From Streptomyces carminius (GTDB taxonomy: Bacteria; Actinomycetota; Actinomycetes; Streptomycetales; Streptomycetaceae), in contig NZ_PGGW01000005.1 in the NCBI RefSeq assembly GCF_002794255.1, positions 1 through 64,000 on the forward strand: a stretch of DNA of 64,000 bases, read 5' to 3'. Within the stretch, counting starts at the first letter, position 1. Each line of letters starts with the position of its first letter. Below are positions 16,369 to 24,252 of this stretch, in pieces. The translations under genes were made by a program, and so were the position numbers. The notes beneath the pieces were generated by a model, which ran no database searches, was not told the DNA's origin, and saw nothing but the letters and a program-made list of their open reading frames with translations.

Positions 16369-16396
16369 GCCCTGCCGCTCCCCACAGCGGCAGGGC
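16369..16396. terminator. Hairpin downstream of DUF3710
   Basis: An 11-bp perfect stem (16369-16379 with 16386-16396) and 6-base loop lie 18 bp after the DUF3710 stop on the minus strand. It probably ends the thioesterase-dut-DUF3710 unit. Confidence 0.75.
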
Positions 16397-16413
16397 TCTC
16401 GCGCCGGATCCGG

Positions 16414-17193
16414 TCAGCGGACCTCGGTGATCTCCGGACCGCGCTGGAGCTTGTCGATGCCCCCGGCGAAACGGGAACCCTGCTCGTCCTGCTGGTCCTG
16501 CTGCACGTCGGGCACCATCTGGGCGTCGTCGGGCAGCTTCAGGGTGATCGGGTCGCGCGGGGCCATCGGGCCGTCGCCGCGCACCACGACGGTGTCGCGG
16601 AAGATCTGCTCCAGCAGCCCGGCCGCCCGCGGCTGCACCGCGCCCTGGCCGGAGATGACCCCGCGCAGGAACCAGCGGGGACCGTCCACCCCGACGAAGC
16701 GGACGACCTGCATGCCGCTCTTGCCGTCCGGGAGCTGGACCGGCACCTGGGCGCGCAGCTCCCAGCCCAGCGAACCCTCGGTCTCGTCGATGATCCCGCC
16801 CTGCTTGGTGATGCCGCCGGCGATCTCCTCGCGCACCTCGTCCCAGATGCCCTCGCGCTTGGGTGCGGCGAACGCCTGGAGCTGGATGGCGCTGTCCTTC
16901 AGCACGACGGTCGCGGCGACGATCGACTCGCCCGCGACCTCGACCCGCAGCTCCATTCCCGGCACCCCGGGTACGAACATGCCGCCCAGGTCGACCCGTC
17001 CCTCGCCCGGCGCGTGCAGTTCGCTCACGTCCCAGGGGCCGTCCGGCCGGGGGGCCGGGGGCAGCTTCACCCGGTCCCGGGCGCCGTCGGCGGACTCGTC
17101 CGACGCGCCGGTGCTCTCGTCGGATCGTTCCGTCTCGAACTCGTCCGAGGCGCCCTCGGGCCCTGCTTCCTTCTTGCGACGACGTCCGAACAC
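16414..17193 (-). CDS. DUF3710 protein
   Basis: A 259-residue soluble protein. A basic start MFGRRRKK and an acidic Ser/Glu-rich segment of about 40 residues precede a globular domain (residues 50-225) with PWDVSEL, VDLGGMFVPGVPGMELRVEV and the RWFLRGVISG motif diagnostic of DUF3710. A Gln/Asp-rich tail follows. The family is restricted to actinobacteria and has no assigned function. It starts 1 bp after the dut stop, so co-expression with dUTPase is very likely; from memory this dut linkage is common in the phylum. Confidence 0.87.
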   Translation of the reverse strand: MFGRRRKKEAGPEGASDEFETERSDESTGASDESADGARDRVKLPPAPRPDGPWDVSELHAPGEGRVDLGGMFVPGVPGMELRVEVAGESIVAATVVLKDSAIQLQAFAAPKREGIWDEVREEIAGGITKQGGIIDETEGSLGWELRAQVPVQLPDGKSGMQVVRFVGVDGPRWFLRGVISGQGAVQPRAAGLLEQIFRDTVVVRGDGPMAPRDPITLKLPDDAQMVPDVQQDQQDEQGSRFAGGIDKLQRGPEITEVR

Positions 17194-17194
17194 G

Positions 17195-17746
17195 TCACTG
17201 TCCCTTCAGGTCCGCGGTCTCGTCGACCGCGTCCGCAGCGTAATGAGCGTACTGATTGTGCTGTGCGGCGTGGCCGCCCGTCGATCCGAAGCCCCCCGCC
17301 GCGCGCTCCGACCCGGGCAGCTCGGCCACCTCGTGGAAGCGCACCGTCTCGACTCGCTGGACGACGAGCTGGGCGATGCGGTCGAACCGTTCGAACCGGA
17401 CGCTCTCGCGCGGGTCCAGGTTGGCCACGATCACCCTGATCTCCCCACGGTACCCGGCATCGATGGTTCCGGGGGCGTTCACCAGACAGACCCCGCAGCG
17501 GGCGGCCAGGCCCGAGCGGGGGTGCACGAAGGCGGCGTACCCGTCGGGCAGGGCGAGGGAAACCCCCGTGGGCAGTACGGTCCGCTCCCCCGGCTCCAGT
17601 TCGGCGGCCTCGGTGGTGACCAGATCGCATCCCGCGTCGCCGGGACGGGCGTAGGAGGGGACGGGCACCTGGGGGTCGAGACGGCGGAGCAGTACCTCGA
17701 CGGGAGAGCGGCCGCCGGGACCGGCCGGGCCGGCGGGCCGGCTCAC
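17195..17746 (-). CDS. dut: Deoxyuridine 5'-triphosphate nucleotidohydrolase (dUTPase)
   Basis: A 183-residue trimeric-type dUTPase that converts dUTP to dUMP and pyrophosphate, keeping uracil out of DNA and feeding dTMP synthesis. Motif 1 PGDAGCDL, motif 2 PRSGLAAR, motif 3 (near APGTIDAGYRGEI, with the catalytic Asp), motif 4 RIAQLVVQ and motif 5 GGFGSTG are all visible in order. An acidic His/Ala tail of about 25 residues follows. GTG 17746 overlaps the thioesterase stop as GTGA. All catalytic residues look intact. Confidence 0.97.
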   Translation of the reverse strand: MSRPAGPAGPGGRSPVEVLLRRLDPQVPVPSYARPGDAGCDLVTTEAAELEPGERTVLPTGVSLALPDGYAAFVHPRSGLAARCGVCLVNAPGTIDAGYRGEIRVIVANLDPRESVRFERFDRIAQLVVQRVETVRFHEVAELPGSERAAGGFGSTGGHAAQHNQYAHYAADAVDETADLKGQ

Positions 17747-18327
17747 GGGTTCACCTCGAAGGCACGGGCGCGCCGCACCATGTCGGGGTCGGCCATCGCC
17801 TCCTCGATCTCCTCCCGGCGGCCGTGGCCGGTGAAGTGCTCCACCCGTACCTCGACGAACAGGGCGTCGGCGCGCACCGCGACCGGTCCGTCCGGGGCGC
17901 CGAGGCGTCCCGTGGCGGTGCAGTAGATCTTGCGTCCGTGGCGTGCCAGGACCCGTGCCCGCAGATGCAGCACGGTGCCCACGGGCACGGGCCGGAGGTA
18001 GTCGGTCTCCAGCCGCCCGGTGACCGAGATGGTGTGCGTCAGCAGGTTCAGGGCCCCGAGGGTGTCGTCCAGGGCGGTGGCCAGCAGTCCGCCGTGGGCG
18101 AGACCGGGCGCCCCCTGGTGTTCGGGCCGGACGGTGAACTCGGCCGTCACGCTGACGTCCTCGCCCGCCCGCACCACCAGGCGCAGCCCGTGCGGCTGCC
18201 CGGCGCCGCAGCCGAAGCACCGGTCGTAGTGGGCGCCCAGCGGTTCGCCGGGCGCGGGGGCGTCGGGATGACGCACCGGCGGGACGGCGTCCCGGGGCGG
18301 CGTCAGCGATGTCCTGGTGGTACTCAC
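17743..18327 (-). CDS. PaaI-family hotdog-fold thioesterase
   Basis: A 194-residue protein with a single hotdog domain (residues 60-175). The PaaI/YigI-type motif GLAHGGLLATALDDTLG carries the HGG and acidic residues used in acyl-CoA hydrolysis. CFGCGAGQPHGLRL near residue 37 is the cysteine-bearing N-terminal segment common in these actinobacterial members. Substrate is unknown. It is coupled to dut by a GTGA overlap, heading a thioesterase-dut-DUF3710 operon. The gene opposite (DUF3093) is divergent, with about 100 bp of spacer holding CACCGCCG repeats. Confidence 0.87.
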   Translation of the reverse strand: MSTTRTSLTPPRDAVPPVRHPDAPAPGEPLGAHYDRCFGCGAGQPHGLRLVVRAGEDVSVTAEFTVRPEHQGAPGLAHGGLLATALDDTLGALNLLTHTISVTGRLETDYLRPVPVGTVLHLRARVLARHGRKIYCTATGRLGAPDGPVAVRADALFVEVRVEHFTGHGRREEIEEAMADPDMVRRARAFEVNP

Positions 18328-18431
18328 GGGTGCTGACCCTACCGCCGCTCCCTACCGCCGGGTCACCGCCGGGGCACCGCCGAGTCACCGCCGGATCGGG
18401 AAGGGCGCCGGGGGCGTGCCAAGCTGGTGGC

Positions 18432-18920
18432 ATGCAACCTCCTGGTCCCTCCCCCGAGGCTTCCGGCGTCCCGCCCCGCGTGCTGTACGACGAGCGGCTG
18501 ACCGCGCCGCGCTCCTGGTGGCTGATCGCCGCGCTGGCCGGGGTCTCCTGCGGGCTGATCCTGCTCCCGCTGGGCACCCTGCCGCTGCTGGGCGGTCTGG
18601 TGGCCGGTACGGCGCTGGTCGCGGTCGGCGTCAGCGCCTACGGGTCGGCCCGCATCCGGGTGGTGGCCGGTTCCCTGGTCGCGGGGGACGCCCGGGTGCC
18701 GGTGCGGGCCCTGGGCGAGGCACACGTCCTGGACGCCGAGCAGGCGCGGGCCTGGCGCACCCACCGCGCCGATCCGCGCGCCTACATGCTGCTGCGCGGC
18801 TATGTGCCCACGGCGGTCCGGGTCGAGGTCACCGATCCCGGGGACCCGACCCCGTATCTGTATCTGTCCACCCGGCGGCCGCGCGCCCTCGCCGAGGCGC
18901 TGGAGGCGGCCCGCGCGTGA
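18432..18920 (+). CDS. DUF3093 membrane protein
   Basis: A 162-residue protein with two closely spaced transmembrane helices (residues 30-75: WWLIAALAGVSCGLILLPLG and a following Gly/Ala-rich helix) and a soluble C-terminal domain ending in LYLSTRRPRALAEALEAAR. This layout, with YDERL before the helices, is characteristic of DUF3093, an actinobacterial family of unknown function with a PH-like tail. ATG 18432 sits after AAGCTGGTGG with only a weak ribosome site. It is divergent from the thioesterase gene. Confidence 0.85.
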   Translation: MQPPGPSPEASGVPPRVLYDERLTAPRSWWLIAALAGVSCGLILLPLGTLPLLGGLVAGTALVAVGVSAYGSARIRVVAGSLVAGDARVPVRALGEAHVLDAEQARAWRTHRADPRAYMLLRGYVPTAVRVEVTDPGDPTPYLYLSTRRPRALAEALEAARA

Positions 18921-19026
18921 ACAGCCGGCCGCCGGCGCGGTCCGGGCGGCGGGAGAGGCACGGGAAAGCACGGGAAAGCGCGGGAGGACGGACGCGGAGG
19001 GAGGGCGGAGCCGCCTCGGGCGCCGG

Positions 19027-19884
19027 TCAGTCGCCGGCCTCCAGCGCGCGGTGGCCGCCGGTGCCGTCGGCCTCCGGGGCCGGGAGGGCCTCCCAGAATG
19101 TCTGCCGCTTCCGCAGGTCCTCGCGGATCCGCTCGGCGAGTTTCCTGGTCTCGCGCCGGTTCATCAGCGCGCCCGCCACCGCGCCGATCATGAACGGCGC
19201 GAGGTTGGGGAAGTTGCGCACGGTGCGTCTGAGGAGCCGCTGGCGCAACTGGCGCCGCAGCTGGCTGCCGAACGCCGCGTTGAGCGAGGCGGCGCTGGTC
19301 AGCTCCACGCCGCGCTCCTCCGTCCAGGCCGTGAGGTACGCGGCGGCCCGCTCACGGGCGTTGCCGGGCGGCCGCAGGCCGTAGACCTCGTACAGCTCGG
19401 CGATGAGTTTGAGCTCCACCGCGGCCACTCCGACGACCTCGGCCGTCAGCTCGGCGGGCATGGCCGGGGGCACCGGCAGCATCGCCGAGGCGCCCACCCC
19501 GGCGCCGACGGCCGCGCTGCCCTTCACCGCACCGGATATCAGCCGGTCGGCGAGCTCCTCGGGCCCCAGCCCGGGGAACTGGCGGCGGAGGGTGTCCAGG
19601 TCGCGGACGGGGATGCGGGGAGCGGTCTCGATGATCCGGTCGGCGACCACGCCGAGGAACGCCTTGACCCTGCCGCGCTCGTGCGGCTCCCGCCCGGCCC
19701 CGCCGCGCGGCCCGGGCGACCGCCGTCCGCGCAGCAGCCGCGGCCCGCGGCCGCCTTCCGGCGGGATCCCCGCTTCCTCGGTTCCCGCCAGGGGTGCTGG
19801 TGCGAGCGAGGCCTCCTGGTCAGGGCCTCGCCCGCCGTCGTGCGCGCCGCTGTGTTCGCCGTTGTACTCGCCATCGACCGCCAT
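19027..19884 (-). CDS. Conserved actinobacterial protein, possibly EcsC-like
   Basis: A 285-residue protein. The first 70 residues are low-complexity and charged. The core (residues 75-260) contains RQFPGLGPEELADRLI and a Gly/Ala-rich hydrophobic stretch AAVGAGVGASAMLPVPPAMP, then AVELKLIAELYEVYGL and NFPNLAPFMIGAVAGALMNR. The hydrophobic pieces and the IAELYEVYG helix recall EcsC-type proteins, but I cannot assign it firmly. It starts 16 bp after the DUF4193 stop, so both genes may share a transcript. No enzyme motif was seen. Confidence 0.65.
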   Translation of the reverse strand: MAVDGEYNGEHSGAHDGGRGPDQEASLAPAPLAGTEEAGIPPEGGRGPRLLRGRRSPGPRGGAGREPHERGRVKAFLGVVADRIIETAPRIPVRDLDTLRRQFPGLGPEELADRLISGAVKGSAAVGAGVGASAMLPVPPAMPAELTAEVVGVAAVELKLIAELYEVYGLRPPGNARERAAAYLTAWTEERGVELTSAASLNAAFGSQLRRQLRQRLLRRTVRNFPNLAPFMIGAVAGALMNRRETRKLAERIREDLRKRQTFWEALPAPEADGTGGHRALEAGD

Positions 19885-19900
19885 CAGCCGGCGCTCCCGC

Positions 19901-20200
19901 TCAGGCCGCGCAGTCGCGGCAGATGGGGTGGCCGTTCTTCTCCGCCGCCAGCTGCGAGCGGTGGTGGACCAGGAAGCAGCTCATACAGGTGAACTCGTCG
20001 GCCTGACGAGGCAGCACCCGCACGGACAGCTCCTCGTTGGAGAGGTCCGCACCGGGCAGCTCGAGGCCCTCGGCCTGCTCGAACTCGTCGACGTCGACGG
20101 TCGAGGCGGCCTTGTCGTTCCGCCGGGCCTTCAGCTCCTCGATGCTGTCCTCATTGACATCGTCATCGGTCTTGCGTGGAGTGTCGTAGTCGGTTGCCAT
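19901..20200 (-). CDS. DUF4193 zinc-ribbon protein
   Basis: A 99-residue acidic protein. The N-terminal 65 residues are charged and probably flexible. The C-terminus carries Cys72-x2-Cys75 and Cys94-x2-Cys97, a compact zinc-ribbon site. The family is nearly universal in actinobacteria and resembles dsRNA-binding or RNA-polymerase-associated small zinc proteins, but function is unproven. AGGGGGAG lies upstream of ATG 20200, which gives the conserved MATDYDTPR start. It is the first gene of a unit with the downstream 19027-19884 gene. Confidence 0.9.
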   Translation of the reverse strand: MATDYDTPRKTDDDVNEDSIEELKARRNDKAASTVDVDEFEQAEGLELPGADLSNEELSVRVLPRQADEFTCMSCFLVHHRSQLAAEKNGHPICRDCAA

Positions 20201-20651
20201 GTCGCTCTCCCCCTCTGGGTGTCTGTGGTTTCTCCAGCGCACGTAACGCGCGAGAGGCCGGACTTGTGCCCGACCCGAGGCGGAGATTTTGCCTCACATC
20301 AAGCCCTGTTACTCAATCGACACCCAACCGCACCCCTGATGGGGTGACCGGGCCGGCCGCCGATCAGGGCCGGGGGCGGCCCGAATGTCGCACTTTGCGT
20401 GCACCGTCTCCCCTCTTTTCCACAATGGAGACCTGCGAAAACATGGATTTTCCGGCATTTTTCGGCGGCTTCTTGATCGGCGGTCGCGGACGGCGGAAAA
20501 AATCGCGTGTGTGATCGATCACAACCGGCCGGACGTGCTGCCAGAACCGTCCGAAAACCTCATTTCCCTCTCGCCCGGAGAGCTCCGCCGCCCCTGCCGG
20601 ATACCCCGTATCCCGCCGTTCACCAGCTCCGGAGCGGGATGCGCGGCACCG
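20201..20651. other. AT-richer spacer between DUF4193 and cutS, with a 14-bp palindrome
   Basis: No gene was found. TGTGATCGATCACA at 20510-20523 is a perfect palindrome, flanked by A/T-rich tracts (about 20420-20505) that are unusual in this genome. It lies downstream of cutS and upstream of the DUF4193 start by about 310 bp. Half-sites look Crp-like, but the spacing is two bases shorter than the Crp consensus. Confidence 0.5.
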
Positions 20652-21914
20652 TCAGGCGGGCAGGGTGACCCGTACCGTCAGACCGCCCTGCTCCCGGGGG
20701 GCGGCGGTGACCGTACCACCGTGTGCGCGCACCACCGACCGCACGATCGACAGCCCCAGGCCGACGCCCTTGTCGCTGCCGGTGCGCTCGGTGCGCAGCC
20801 GCCGGAAGGGCTCGAAGAGGTTGTCGACCTCGTACGCGGGCACCACCGGACCGGTGTTCTCCACCTCCAGCACCGCCTGCCCCGGCTGCGCCCGGGTGCC
20901 GACCGAGACCCAGCCGTCCGCCGGGACGTTGTGGCGCACGGCGTTCTGCACCAGGTTCAGCGCGACCCTCTCCAGCAGCACTCCGTTGCCGTTCACGTAC
21001 ACCGGCAGCCGGGCGCCGCGCAGCTCCACCCCCTTGGCCCGGGCCTCGCCGCGCGTCTGGTCCAGTGCCCGGTCCGCGACCTCGGCCAGGTCCACGGGCC
21101 GGCGGTCGACGATCTCGTTCTCGCTGCGGGCGAGCAGCAGCAGTCCCTCCACCAGCTGCTCGCTGCGCTCGTTCGTGGCGAGCAGGGTCCTGCCCAGCTG
21201 GACCACCTCCGGCGACGCCTCGGGGTCGGAGAGCTGCACCTCCAGCAGGGTGCGGTTGATCGCCAGCGGGGTGCGCAGCTCGTGCGAGGCGTTGGCGACG
21301 AACCGCTGCTGAGCGGTGAACGCCCGGTCCAGCCGGTCCAGCATCTGGTCGAAGGTGTCGGACAGCTCCTTCAGCTCGTCGTCCGGCCCGTCCAGCTCGA
21401 TCCGGCGGTGCAGATCGGAGCCCGCGACCCGCTGGGCGGTGCGCGTGATGCGCTCCAGCGGCGACAGCACCCGGCCCGCCATGACGTAGCCGAAGGCGAA
21501 GGCGGCCACCGCCAGGCCCAGCAGCGCCAGCAGGGAGCGGTTCAGCAGCTCGTCCAGGGCGAGCTCCCGCTGCAGCTCGACGCACCGCTGGACGGCGGCG
21601 GTCAGCTCCTCGGGCGTGAGGCTCCGGCCGTCCTGGGTGGCGGGGAGGCTGCAGACGGTGTCGGAGGTCTGGATCCGCACGCTCAGGATCTGGAACGGCA
21701 GCCGGCTGCCGTCCCGCAGCGCCTGGGCCGCCAGCAGATAGATGATCGCCAGCAGCACCATCCCCGCGATCAGGAACATCCCGCCGTACAGCAGGGTCAG
21801 CCGGATGCGGATGGTGGGCCGCAGCCAGGGGGAGCGGCCGGGCTGGAAGGGGTCCCAGGTGGGCTTGGGGGGCGGTACGGGGGGCGGTGGGCCGGCGGAC
21901 GCGGAGGAGGTCAT
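20652..21914 (-). CDS. cutS: CutS-type sensor histidine kinase
   Basis: A 420-residue membrane kinase. A Pro-rich cytosolic N-terminus precedes transmembrane helix 1 (residues 40-62), an extracytoplasmic sensor of about 60 residues (63-125) carrying Cys88 and Cys111, and helix 2 (126-148). HAMP follows, then HisKA with NASHELRTPL (His211) and a HATPase domain with the N-box NLVQNAVRHN and GVGLGLSIVRS. The paired cysteines match what has been proposed for Streptomyces CutS as a disulfide-based sensor of extracellular redox or secretion stress. Its partner cutR lies 109 bp upstream. Naming also uses position next to DUF4193, as recalled for Streptomyces. Confidence 0.92.
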   Translation of the reverse strand: MTSSASAGPPPPVPPPKPTWDPFQPGRSPWLRPTIRIRLTLLYGGMFLIAGMVLLAIIYLLAAQALRDGSRLPFQILSVRIQTSDTVCSLPATQDGRSLTPEELTAAVQRCVELQRELALDELLNRSLLALLGLAVAAFAFGYVMAGRVLSPLERITRTAQRVAGSDLHRRIELDGPDDELKELSDTFDQMLDRLDRAFTAQQRFVANASHELRTPLAINRTLLEVQLSDPEASPEVVQLGRTLLATNERSEQLVEGLLLLARSENEIVDRRPVDLAEVADRALDQTRGEARAKGVELRGARLPVYVNGNGVLLERVALNLVQNAVRHNVPADGWVSVGTRAQPGQAVLEVENTGPVVPAYEVDNLFEPFRRLRTERTGSDKGVGLGLSIVRSVVRAHGGTVTAAPREQGGLTVRVTLPA

Positions 21915-21930
21915 GAGGGCTCGCAGACGG

Positions 21931-21990
21931 CTCGGGCGGCACGGGTGGGCACGGATGGGCACAGGTGGGCGCAGGTGGGCACGGGCGGCC
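21931..21990. repeat. 10-bp tandem repeats in the cutR-cutS spacer
   Basis: Four consecutive 10-mers (21941-21980: ACGGGTGGGC, ACGGATGGGC, ACAGGTGGGC, GCAGGTGGGC) with degenerate copies at both sides fill most of the spacer between cutR and cutS. The array would be transcribed in the cutRS mRNA. Function is unknown. Confidence 0.75.
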
Positions 21991-22023
21991 GGGGGATCAC
22001 GGGCGGCCGGGGCGGCCGGCGGC

Positions 22024-22677
22024 TCAGACGCGGTATCCCGAGCCGGGCACGGTGACGATCACCGGCGGCTCGCCGAGCTTGCGGCGCAGGGTCATCACGG
22101 TGACCCGCACCACGTTGGTGAAGGGATCGGCGTTCTCGTCCCAGGCCTTCTCCAGTAGCTGCTCGGCCGAGACCACCCGTCCCTCGCTGCGCATCAGCAC
22201 CTCCAGCACCGCGAACTCCTTGGGTGCCAGCTGGACCTGCCGGCCGTCCCGGAACACCTCCCGGCGGCCCGGGTCCAGCCTGATCCCGGCCCGCTCCAGC
22301 ACCGGTGGCAGGGCGGCGGTGCTGCGGCGGCCGAGCGCCCGCACCCGGGCGATCAGCTCGCGGAAGGCGAACGGCTTGGGCAGGTAGTCGTCCGCGCCCA
22401 GTTCCAGCCCCTCCACCCGGTCGCTGACGTCGCCGGACGCGGTGAGCATCAGCACCCGGGTGGGCAGCCCCAGCTCGATGATCCGGCGGCAGACGTCGTC
22501 GCCGTGGACCAGGGGCAGGTCGCGGTCGAGGACCACCACGTCGTAGTCGTTGACCCCGACGCGCTCCAGGGCCGCGGCGCCGTCGTACACCACGTCCACT
22601 GCCAGGGCCTCCCGGCGCAGGCCGGTGGCCACGGCGTCGGCGAGCAGCTGCTCGTCCTCGACGACGAGTACGCGCAC
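22024..22677 (-). CDS. cutR: CutR-type OmpR/PhoB response regulator
   Basis: A 217-residue regulator. The receiver domain holds Glu7-Asp8, the phospho-acceptor Asp51 (VVVLDRDLP), the Thr in LMLTASGD and Lys in DDYLPKPF. The C-terminal winged helix (residues 125-217) has LAPKEFAVLEVLMRSEGRVVSAEQLLE and ends GSGYRV. GAAGGA lies upstream of GTG 22677, which gives the canonical start. It is paired with CutS. The leader carries 11-bp-period direct repeats of the kind this family binds, suggesting autoregulation or cross-talk with PhoP. Confidence 0.93.
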   Translation of the reverse strand: MRVLVVEDEQLLADAVATGLRREALAVDVVYDGAAALERVGVNDYDVVVLDRDLPLVHGDDVCRRIIELGLPTRVLMLTASGDVSDRVEGLELGADDYLPKPFAFRELIARVRALGRRSTAALPPVLERAGIRLDPGRREVFRDGRQVQLAPKEFAVLEVLMRSEGRVVSAEQLLEKAWDENADPFTNVVRVTVMTLRRKLGEPPVIVTVPGSGYRV

Positions 22678-22759
22678 TGGGGTGTCCTTCCCTTCGGGGC
22701 CCGCGGTCGTCCGGGGGCCGGGGTGCTGCCGGGCTGTCTCCATCCTGCCCCCGGCCTCC

Positions 22760-22812
22760 GTAAACGGGTGGTAAAGCGGGCGGCGGGGCAGGAGGTGAAC
22801 AGGGGGTGAAAC
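22760..22812. promoter_or_regulatory. 11-bp-period direct repeats upstream of cutR
   Basis: GTAAA occurs at 22760 and 22771, and GTGAA at 22795 and 22806, each pair exactly 11 bp apart. On the minus strand 22791-22812 reads as two adjacent 11-mers, GTTTCACCCCC and TGTTCACCTCC, resembling PHO-box units. A further pair of CTGAGGTTTC repeats, also 11 bp apart, lies at 22874-22894. OmpR/PhoB-type regulators bind such arrays. Confidence 0.5.
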
Positions 22813-23102
22813 AGAGGGTGGGACGGGGACGGGGGCAGGCCCGCCGCGGTGATCCGCGGAAAATCCGTTTCCGCTGAGGTTTCTCTGAGGTTTCAGATGG
22901 GGAAGACGACACCACACCCGCGATCACGTCCTGTAGACGGCAGGTCACGACCCCGTCCCTCGGTTCTCTCGGTTCCCCCGCCTCCTCCCGAGGCTCCTCC
23001 CCGAAGCACCGAAGGGGTCGGTCGACCGTTCCGGGGACCACACCGTGATCGTCCCACCCTCGGCACACCCCCGTGCCAACGACCATGACGAGGGGGCGCA
23101 CC
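22813..23102. other. Spacer between cutR and the 61-residue ORF
   Basis: No gene. It holds the CTGAGGTTTC repeat pair (22874-22894) and must carry the cutR promoter and the promoter of the divergent small gene. A possible ribosome site GAGGGGG precedes 23103. Confidence 0.5.
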
Positions 23103-23288
23103 ATGGACGCGTTCACCGCAGGCATTCTGCAGCGCATACGGACCACCGAGTCCGATCTGCTCCGCGCTCGCGAGTCGGGCGACGACTTCCTGGCGGACGT
23201 CGAGCAGGCGGAGCTCGAGGATCTGCGCCGTCTGGCCGCCGAGTACGGAGTGGAAGTGGAGGCGGGCGCCGCCGGCGTCTGCTCCTGA
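23103..23288 (+). CDS. Small conserved helical protein of unknown function
   Basis: A 61-residue protein predicted to be almost wholly helical and acidic (ILQRIRTTESDLLRARES, then VEQAELEDLRRLAAEYG), ending in a cysteine-bearing tail. ATG 23103 is chosen because GAGGGGG lies 8 bp upstream; a weaker ATG at 23085 is possible. It stands alone between cutR (divergent) and a strong terminator. I recognise no family; small coiled-coil proteins at this place are recalled in Streptomyces. Nothing in it suggests catalysis. Confidence 0.75.
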   Translation: MDAFTAGILQRIRTTESDLLRARESGDDFLADVEQAELEDLRRLAAEYGVEVEAGAAGVCS

Positions 23289-23301
23289 CCTGTCGTTCAC
23301 C

Positions 23302-23336
23302 CGACGGCGCCCCGGGATTCTCCCGGGGCGCCGTCG
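23302..23336. terminator. 16-bp hairpin after the 61-residue gene
   Basis: Arms 23302-23317 and 23321-23336 are perfectly complementary around TTC. It lies 14 bp after the small gene stop and 50 bp before the end of the convergent phosphatase gene, so it is probably bidirectional. Confidence 0.88.
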
Positions 23337-23387
23337 TGCGCACGGCCCGGACCGGGCGCCGGCATGCGCACCGTCCGGGTGGGGCGC

Positions 23388-24188
23388 TCAGTCGTGCCAG
23401 GCCCCCAGTTCCTCCAGCAGCGGCTGCAGGACGGCGAAGACCCCGGGCGAGGCGGCCACCGTCAGGTCGTGGTCCGGCGGGAGACCGGGCCGGCCGCCGG
23501 TGAGCGCGCCCCCCTCACGGGCGACCAGGGCGCCCGCGGCGGCGTCCCAGGGGTGCAGTCCGCGCTCGAAGAAGCCGTCCAGCCGGCCTGCCCCGACGTC
23601 GCACAGGTCGATGGCCGCCGAGCCGGACCGGCGGATGTCGCGGACCTTCGGCAGCAGGGCGCGGGCCACCTCCGCCTGGGCGGTACGGATCTCGGTGACG
23701 TAGTTGAAGCCGGTGCCGATCAGCGCCTGGTCCAGCGGCGGCGAGGGACGGCAGCGCACCGGCTCCCCGTTCCGCCGGGCGCCCTCCCCCAGCACCGCGT
23801 GGTACGTCTCGCCGCGCGGCGGGATCGCCACCACGCCGACGACGGTCTCGCCCTCGCACTCGGCGGCGATGGAGACGGACCAGCCCGGCAGCCCGTAGAG
23901 GTAGTTCACGGTGCCGTCGATCGGGTCGATGACCCAGCGCACCCCGCTGCTGCCCTCGCTGGACGCCCCCTCCTCGCCCAGGAAGCCGTCGTCGGGGCGG
24001 TGTTCGGCCAGATATCCGGTGATCAGCTTCTCGGAGGCGAGGTCCATCTCGGTGACGACGTCGACGGGGCTGCTCTTGGTGGCGGCCACCCCCAGATCGG
24101 CGGGGCGGCCCTCCAGCAGCAGCGCCCCCGCCCGGCGGGCGGCCTCCAGGGCGAGGTCGAGCAGTTCGGTCCTGAGCCTGTCGGTCAC
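23388..24188 (-). CDS. Inositol monophosphatase-family phosphatase
   Basis: A 266-residue Mg-dependent phosphatase. Metal-binding motifs are GEEGA (near residue 72), WVIDPIDGTVNYLYGLP (near 87) and WDAAAGALVAREGG (near 218). The family removes phosphate from myo-inositol 1-phosphate, histidinol phosphate, NADP or related substrates; Streptomyces need the inositol step for phosphatidylinositol and mycothiol. GAGGAGA precedes GTG 24188. It lies 64 bp downstream of ferrochelatase on the same strand and may share its transcript. Substrate cannot be fixed from sequence. Confidence 0.92.
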   Translation of the reverse strand: MTDRLRTELLDLALEAARRAGALLLEGRPADLGVAATKSSPVDVVTEMDLASEKLITGYLAEHRPDDGFLGEEGASSEGSSGVRWVIDPIDGTVNYLYGLPGWSVSIAAECEGETVVGVVAIPPRGETYHAVLGEGARRNGEPVRCRPSPPLDQALIGTGFNYVTEIRTAQAEVARALLPKVRDIRRSGSAAIDLCDVGAGRLDGFFERGLHPWDAAAGALVAREGGALTGGRPGLPPDHDLTVAASPGVFAVLQPLLEELGAWHD

Positions 24189-24252
24189 GTCTCTCCTCGC
24201 TTCTCCCGGGTCTCTCCCGGGTACTGCCGGACGGCGGGTGGGGTACGCGCGG

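Noticed and set aside
18340..18420. CACCGCCG repeats in the thioesterase-DUF3093 spacer as a regulatory array
   Set aside because: Irregular period and high-GC simple sequence; common in Streptomyces spacers.
18930..19010. CACGGGAAAG repeats between DUF3093 and the next gene
   Set aside because: Short, degenerate and between convergent stops; no arms for a terminator and no sign of function.
20416..20424. TTTTCCACA, one base from a DnaA box
   Set aside because: Single imperfect 9-mer in AT-rich spacer with no second box; expected by chance.
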